A stretch of 6,293 nucleotides of DNA from Candidatus Izemoplasma sp. (GTDB taxonomy: Bacteria > Bacillota_I > Bacilli_A > Izemoplasmatales > Izemoplasmataceae): the NCBI GenBank assembly GCA_007123975.1, contig SLFZ01000033.1:1-6293 (forward strand), in the 5' to 3' direction. Under the pieces are notes generated by a model, which was not told the DNA's origin, made no database searches, and saw nothing but the letters and a program-made list of their open reading frames with translations. Made by a program: the position numbers and the translations under genes. This document shows, piece by piece, positions 6,110 to 6,293 of this stretch (positions are counted from its first letter, which is position 1; every line of letters starts with the position of its first letter).

Positions 6110-6138
6110 ATCATACACAATAACGGCAAAAAAATCAA
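6110..6138 (-). promoter_or_regulatory. Probable sigma-A promoter of rpmG
   Basis: -35 TTGATT (6138-6133), a 17-bp spacer beginning with a T-run, and -10 TATGAT (6115-6110), about 28 nt before the rpmG start codon. The spacing is ideal and the hexamers match at 4/6 and 5/6, in the only intergenic region available to rpmG. Confidence 0.7.
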
Positions 6139-6168
6139 GACCTCCGAGGCGTTTTCGCTAAAACCGTG

Positions 6169-6174
6169 TATAAT
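6169..6174 (+). promoter_or_regulatory. Candidate -10 box for ispG
   Basis: A perfect TATAAT 15 nt before the ispG ATG. No TTGACA-like hexamer is found 16-18 bp upstream (the 17-bp position, 6146-6151, reads GAGGCG), so the promoter is only half supported. If used, the leader would be only about 9 nt. The sole Shine-Dalgarno candidate, GGTGA (6181-6185), ends 4 nt before the ATG. Confidence 0.45.
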
Positions 6175-6189
6175 GAAGACGGTGATTCT

Positions 6190-6293
6190 ATGGGCAAACG
6201 ACACGAAACAAAACCCGTCTCTGTCGGCGGCATCACGATTGGCGGTCAAAACCGCGTCGTGCTGCAGTCGATGACGACGACCAAGACCGAAAA
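6190..6293 (+). CDS. ispG: 4-hydroxy-3-methylbut-2-en-1-yl diphosphate synthase IspG, 5' fragment
   Basis: Iron-sulfur enzyme of the MEP (non-mevalonate) isoprenoid pathway, also called GcpE, converting methylerythritol cyclodiphosphate to HMBPP. Only the first 34 codons lie in the window. They read MGKRHETKPVSVGGI, then TIGGQNRVVLQSMTTTKTE, which closely matches the start of bacterial IspG (xTRPVxVGxxxIGGxNxxxxQSMTTTKT). The catalytic Fe-S cysteines lie far downstream and cannot be checked. An ATG at 6173 is in a different frame and overlaps the -10 box, so 6190 is the start. Its presence implies isoprenoid synthesis by the MEP route. Confidence 0.93.
   Translation, partial: MGKRHETKPVSVGGITIGGQNRVVLQSMTTTKTE

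Noticed and set aside
6053..6274. Plus-strand frame of 73 codons across the rpmG-ispG gap
   Set aside because: It runs through the rpmG start, both promoters and the ispG start in the wrong frame; L33 and IspG similarity explain the region.
1..6293. Search for CRISPR arrays, tRNA or rRNA genes, insertion sequences, attachment sites and defence genes
   Set aside because: No spaced direct repeats, cloverleaf-like segments, transposase motifs or foreign-looking composition were seen. The window is almost entirely filled by conserved housekeeping genes.

Overview
The window reads as an ordinary housekeeping segment from a member of the Bacillota (Firmicutes, or the related Mollicutes/Erysipelotrichia group). 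The lineage call rests on four things. The gene order is hrcA-grpE-dnaK-dnaJ. DnaK is 611 residues and lacks the lobe-I insertion of Gram-negative DnaKs. HrcA/CIRCE control is present. Shine-Dalgarno sites are strong and AGGAGG-like. Base composition looks close to half G+C by eye, which is high for Mollicutes; I cannot place the genus. All six complete genes end in TAA, and the only three Trp codons are TGG.

Layout, right to left on the minus strand. At the far right edge, ispG (isoprenoid synthesis) starts on the plus strand and runs off the window. Divergent to it is rpmG (ribosomal protein L33, 49 aa), which ends in a hairpin terminator. Next come a ROK-family sugar kinase (probable glucokinase) and a glyoxalase-II-like metallo-beta-lactamase-fold hydrolase. 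These two overlap by 8 nt, and the second ends in a terminator that contains its own stop codon. A 113-bp regulatory gap (4261-4373) follows. It holds two CIRCE operators on either side of a perfect-consensus sigma-A promoter (TTGACA, 17 bp, TATAAT). This drives the heat-shock operon hrcA, grpE, dnaK and dnaJ, which is cut by the left edge. A perfect 11-bp hairpin without a U-run sits between dnaK and dnaJ.

How the genes work together. HrcA represses its own operon through CIRCE. DnaK, with DnaJ (J-domain and substrate delivery) and GrpE (nucleotide exchange), is the Hsp70 folding machine. The kinase feeds sugar into glycolysis, and the coupled hydrolase may act on a thioester by-product (inference). 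No gap longer than 300 bases lacks a gene.

I found no undescribed system. The points most worth a second look are the double CIRCE arrangement, the repeated placement of hairpins at or next to stop codons (rpmG, hydrolase, dnaK), the absence of an obvious ribosome binding site or promoter for the kinase, and a Cys-to-His change in the kinase zinc motif.
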